This document shows positions 8,939-11,147 of a DNA stretch of 11,147 nucleotides, piece after piece (the stretch's first letter is position 1; each line of letters opens with the position of its first letter). Origin of the DNA: Acidimicrobiia bacterium (GTDB lineage: Bacteria > Actinomycetota > Acidimicrobiia > Acidimicrobiales > AC-14); NCBI GenBank assembly GCA_019243595.1, contig JAFAUA010000493.1, forward strand, positions 1-11,147, read 5' to 3'. The notes under the pieces were generated by a model. It was not told where the DNA came from, ran no database searches, and worked only from the letters and a program-made list of their open reading frames with translations. The translations under genes were made by a program, and so were the position numbers.

Positions 8939-10084
8939 GTGGACCTTGACCTGACGCCCGAGCAGGAGGACTTCAGGAAGGTCGTGCGCGATTTTGCCGA
9001 GCGGGAGATCGCGCCCCACGCCGAGGAGTGGGATCGCACCCACACGTTCCCCGTCGACACCGTGCTCGGCATGGGGGAGCTCGGGCTGTTCGGGCTGCCG
9101 TTCCCCGAGGAGTACGGAGGCGCGGCCGCCGACTTCACCACGCTCTGCCTGGCCATCGAGGAGCTGGGACGCGTCGATTCGTCGATGGCGATCACCCTCG
9201 AAGCGGGGGTCGGGTTGGGCGCCAACCCGATTTTCCGCTTCGGCACCGAGGAGCAACGCCAGCGATGGCTGCCCGACCTGTGCGCGGGGCGGGCCCTGGG
9301 GGCGTTCGGCCTGACGGAACCCGACGGCGGCAGCGATGCGGGTGCCACCACGACGCGCGCCGTTCTCGACGGTGATGAATGGGTCATCGACGGAGCCAAG
9401 GCGTTCATCACGAACTCGGGCACGCCGATCACGTCGATCATCACGGTGACGGCGTCGACCGGACCCGGTGAGATCAGCGCAATCGTCGTGCCTGCCGGCA
9501 CGCCCGGCCTGGTGGTCGAGCCGCCGTACCGAAAGATGGGTTGGCATGCGTCCGACACCCACGGCCTGGTGTTCGACGGGTGTCGTGTCCCGGCCGAGAA
9601 TCTGCTCGGCGAGCGGGGCCAGGGTTTCCGCAACTTCCTCGCCATCCTCGACGACGGCCGCGTTGCCATCGCGGCGCTCGCCGTCGGTCTTGCCCAAGCG
9701 TGCCTCGAGCAGTCGGTCGCCTATGCCAAGGAGCGGAATGCCTTCGGCGGGCCGATCGGCCGGTATCAGGCGGTGGCGTTCAAGTGCGCCGACCTCGCCG
9801 TCGGCGTGGAGAACGCCCGCACGCTCACCTACAAGGCGGCCTGGCTCAAGGATCAGGGGCGGCCGTTCAAGAAGGCGGCGGCCATGGCGAAGCTGTACGC
9901 CACTGAGCTCGCGGTGACGGCGACGCGCGAGGCCACGCAGATCTTCGGCGGTTACGGGTTCATGGACGAGACGCCCGTGACTCGCTTCTACCGGGACGCC
10001 AAGATCCTGGAGATTGGCGAGGGAACCAGCGAGGTGCAGCGCCTCGTTATCAGTCGAGAGCTGGGGCTCCCCGTCGAGACATGA
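8939..10084 (+). CDS. Acyl-CoA dehydrogenase (FAD flavoenzyme, short/branched-chain type)
   Basis: This 381-residue cytoplasmic enzyme introduces a trans-2 double bond into acyl-CoA and passes electrons to electron-transfer flavoprotein. All three domains are present. The helical N-domain begins DLTPEQEDFRKVVRDFAEREI. The middle beta domain contains FGLTEPDGGSDAG (123-135) and the substrate/FAD segment MGWHASDTHGLVFDGCRVPAENLLGE (200-225). The C-terminal helical domain has QIFGGYGFM (334-342) and the catalytic base Glu361 in IGEGTSEVQR. The position of the catalytic Glu follows the short/medium-chain pattern rather than the isovaleryl type, where it lies on another helix. The chain-length preference cannot be read off. 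The start is GTG 8939, because homology begins at once after it and upstream codons are antisense to the neighbouring gene. Its stop overlaps the next start (ATGA 10081-10084). The carboxylase and mutase nearby suggest a role in branched-chain amino acid or fatty acid breakdown (inference). Confidence 0.93.
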   Translation: MDLDLTPEQEDFRKVVRDFAEREIAPHAEEWDRTHTFPVDTVLGMGELGLFGLPFPEEYGGAAADFTTLCLAIEELGRVDSSMAITLEAGVGLGANPIFRFGTEEQRQRWLPDLCAGRALGAFGLTEPDGGSDAGATTTRAVLDGDEWVIDGAKAFITNSGTPITSIITVTASTGPGEISAIVVPAGTPGLVVEPPYRKMGWHASDTHGLVFDGCRVPAENLLGERGQGFRNFLAILDDGRVAIAALAVGLAQACLEQSVAYAKERNAFGGPIGRYQAVAFKCADLAVGVENARTLTYKAAWLKDQGRPFKKAAAMAKLYATELAVTATREATQIFGGYGFMDETPVTRFYRDAKILEIGEGTSEVQRLVISRELGLPVET

Positions 10085-11147
10085 GAACCGACAACACCGA
10101 ATGGCTGCCTGCCTGGGAGGACCCCGACGCGCCCGCCCGCCGGCCGGCGACCGCGCCCGCGGGGACGCCACCTCCGCCGAAGGCGCCGCGTGCGCACCCG
10201 TGGCGGCGGCGCGCCGTGATCGCCGGCATCTCGTTGCTCTCCCTGATCGTGCTGTTCGTCGGGGCCGGCTACGTCTATTACCGCTGGCGGTTCGCCCAGA
10301 TCCACAAGCAGCACATCACCGGGTTGGCGCCCGACAGCGGCACCCTCAACGTTCTTCTCGTCGGCTCCGACAGCAGGGCCAACATCGAGAACAACACCGC
10401 CTTCAACGACAAGAGCAACCCGGTAACCGGTCAGCGCAGCGACACGATCATGGTCCTCCACGCCGACACCAAGCAGAAGAAGGCGATGATCCTGTCGATC
10501 CCGCGGGACCTCTACGTCCCGATCGCCGGCACCAACGGATCCAACCGGGTGAACACGGCATTCGACAGCGGCGCCCAGCGCCTGGTCGACACCATCCAGA
10601 GCGACTTCGGCATCAAGATCAACCACTACGTGCAGGTCGACTTCGTCGGCTTCCAGGCCATCGTCAACTCGGTTGGCGGCGTCGACATCTACGTGCCGGC
10701 CCCGGCGCGCGACAAGCTCAGCGGCCTGAACATCAAGACCGCCGGGTGCGCCCATCTCGACGGCTTCCAGGCTCTGGCGTGGGCCAGGAGCCGGCACTTC
10801 GAGGAGCTCGAGGGCGGCCGCTGGCAGAGCGACCCCACGGGCGACCTGGGCCGCATCCAGCGTCAGCAGGACTTCATTCGCCGGATGCTGCGCAAGGCGT
10901 TGGCTACCCGCAACCCGATCAAGGTCAACGAGCTCATCGGCGACGGCATCAAGAACGTGACCATCGACCAGGGGATGTCGAGCAGCGACATCCTCCGCCT
11001 GGCCGGCAAGTTCCGGTCGCTCAACGCCGACACCGTCGACATGGCGACACTGCCGACGTCGCCGTTCACCACCCGCATCGGCGGTCTCACCGCCGACGTG
11101 CTGCGCCTCAAGCAGCCCGACGCCCAGCCGTTGATCGACCGCATCAA
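10081..11147 (+). CDS. LytR-CpsA-Psr (LCP) family cell-wall glycopolymer ligase, 3' end outside window
   Basis: The frame is open from ATG 10081 to the window edge (355 residues seen). LCP proteins transfer undecaprenyl-linked glycopolymers (arabinogalactan, teichoic-type or capsule) onto peptidoglycan outside the membrane. A Pro/Ala-rich cytoplasmic N-terminus (about 1-40) with WRRRAV is followed by one transmembrane helix (about 45-67) and then the extracellular LCP domain. The LCP domain has LNVLLVGSDSR (89-99), GQRSDTIMVLHAD (117-129), ILSIPRDLYVPI (137-148), VDFVGFQAIVNSVGGVDI (186-203), LDGFQALAWARSRH (226-239) and the Arg-rich segment GDLGRIQRQQDFI (254-266). The conserved Asp and Arg residues for the polyprenyl phosphate and metal are present. 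The start overlaps the acyl-CoA dehydrogenase stop as ATGA, so translation is probably coupled, even though the two proteins share no obvious pathway. A C-terminal part, possibly an LytR_C domain, is cut off. Confidence 0.93.
   Translation, partial: MRTDNTEWLPAWEDPDAPARRPATAPAGTPPPPKAPRAHPWRRRAVIAGISLLSLIVLFVGAGYVYYRWRFAQIHKQHITGLAPDSGTLNVLLVGSDSRANIENNTAFNDKSNPVTGQRSDTIMVLHADTKQKKAMILSIPRDLYVPIAGTNGSNRVNTAFDSGAQRLVDTIQSDFGIKINHYVQVDFVGFQAIVNSVGGVDIYVPAPARDKLSGLNIKTAGCAHLDGFQALAWARSRHFEELEGGRWQSDPTGDLGRIQRQQDFIRRMLRKALATRNPIKVNELIGDGIKNVTIDQGMSSSDILRLAGKFRSLNADTVDMATLPTSPFTTRIGGLTADVLRLKQPDAQPLIDRI

Noticed and set aside
8914..9669. N-terminal extension of the class IV PLP protein to 525 residues
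   Set aside because: The added 252 residues are antisense to the dehydrogenase and Ser/Pro/Arg-rich. Family homology begins exactly at GTG 8913.
8393..10171. 592-codon open frame on the minus strand, antisense to the acyl-CoA dehydrogenase
   Set aside because: Its translation is Arg/Ala/Gly-rich and low in complexity, typical of antisense frames in high-GC coding DNA. The plus-strand dehydrogenase is unmistakable over the same bases.

Overview
The window reads as ordinary, gene-dense chromosome from a high-GC bacterium. Third positions are strongly G/C, several starts are GTG, and the gene families point to Actinomycetota. The gene set resembles the acyl-CoA carboxylase/biotin ligase neighbourhood of mycobacteria (from memory: accA3, birA, fadE25, an LCP gene and lpdA lie in the Rv3267-Rv3303c interval of M. 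tuberculosis). The extra secreted beta-propeller phosphatase and the stand-alone mutase large subunit would fit a non-mycobacterial, perhaps deep-branching actinobacterium. The class-level placement is inference.

Layout, left to right. (1) + strand, 1-2632: the 3' part of a methylmalonyl-CoA mutase large subunit (truncated by the window edge), then, 16 bp later, an LpdA-like flavoprotein that has lost one of the two redox cysteines. (2) - strand, 7292-2636: a biotin carboxylase/BCCP alpha subunit of an acyl-CoA carboxylase, then, 46 bp downstream, a large secreted protein with a YncE-type beta-propeller and a phosphoesterase domain. (3) + strand, 7304-8095: biotin-protein ligase BirA, divergent from the carboxylase with only 11 bp between start codons. 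(4) - strand, 8913-8092: a class IV PLP enzyme (aminodeoxychorismate lyase or aminotransferase) whose stop codon overlaps that of birA. (5) + strand, 8939 to the edge: an acyl-CoA dehydrogenase, joined by an ATGA overlap to a LytR-CpsA-Psr (LCP) cell-wall protein that runs off the right end.

Functionally the core is short and branched acyl-CoA metabolism. An acyl-CoA dehydrogenase, a biotin-dependent carboxylase (with the enzyme that biotinylates it next door) and methylmalonyl-CoA mutase are parts of the route from branched-chain amino acids, odd-chain acids or propionyl-CoA to succinyl-CoA. The carboxyltransferase beta subunit, the epimerase and the B12-binding mutase subunit are not in the window.

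I found no tRNA, rRNA, CRISPR array, insertion sequence, prophage gene or convincing terminator, and no stretch above 300 bases without a gene. Nothing here amounts to a clear new system. The points most worth checking are the single-cysteine LpdA homologue, the very tight carboxylase/birA divergent junction with an inverted repeat beside it, and the propeller-phosphatase with four neatly paired cysteine couples.
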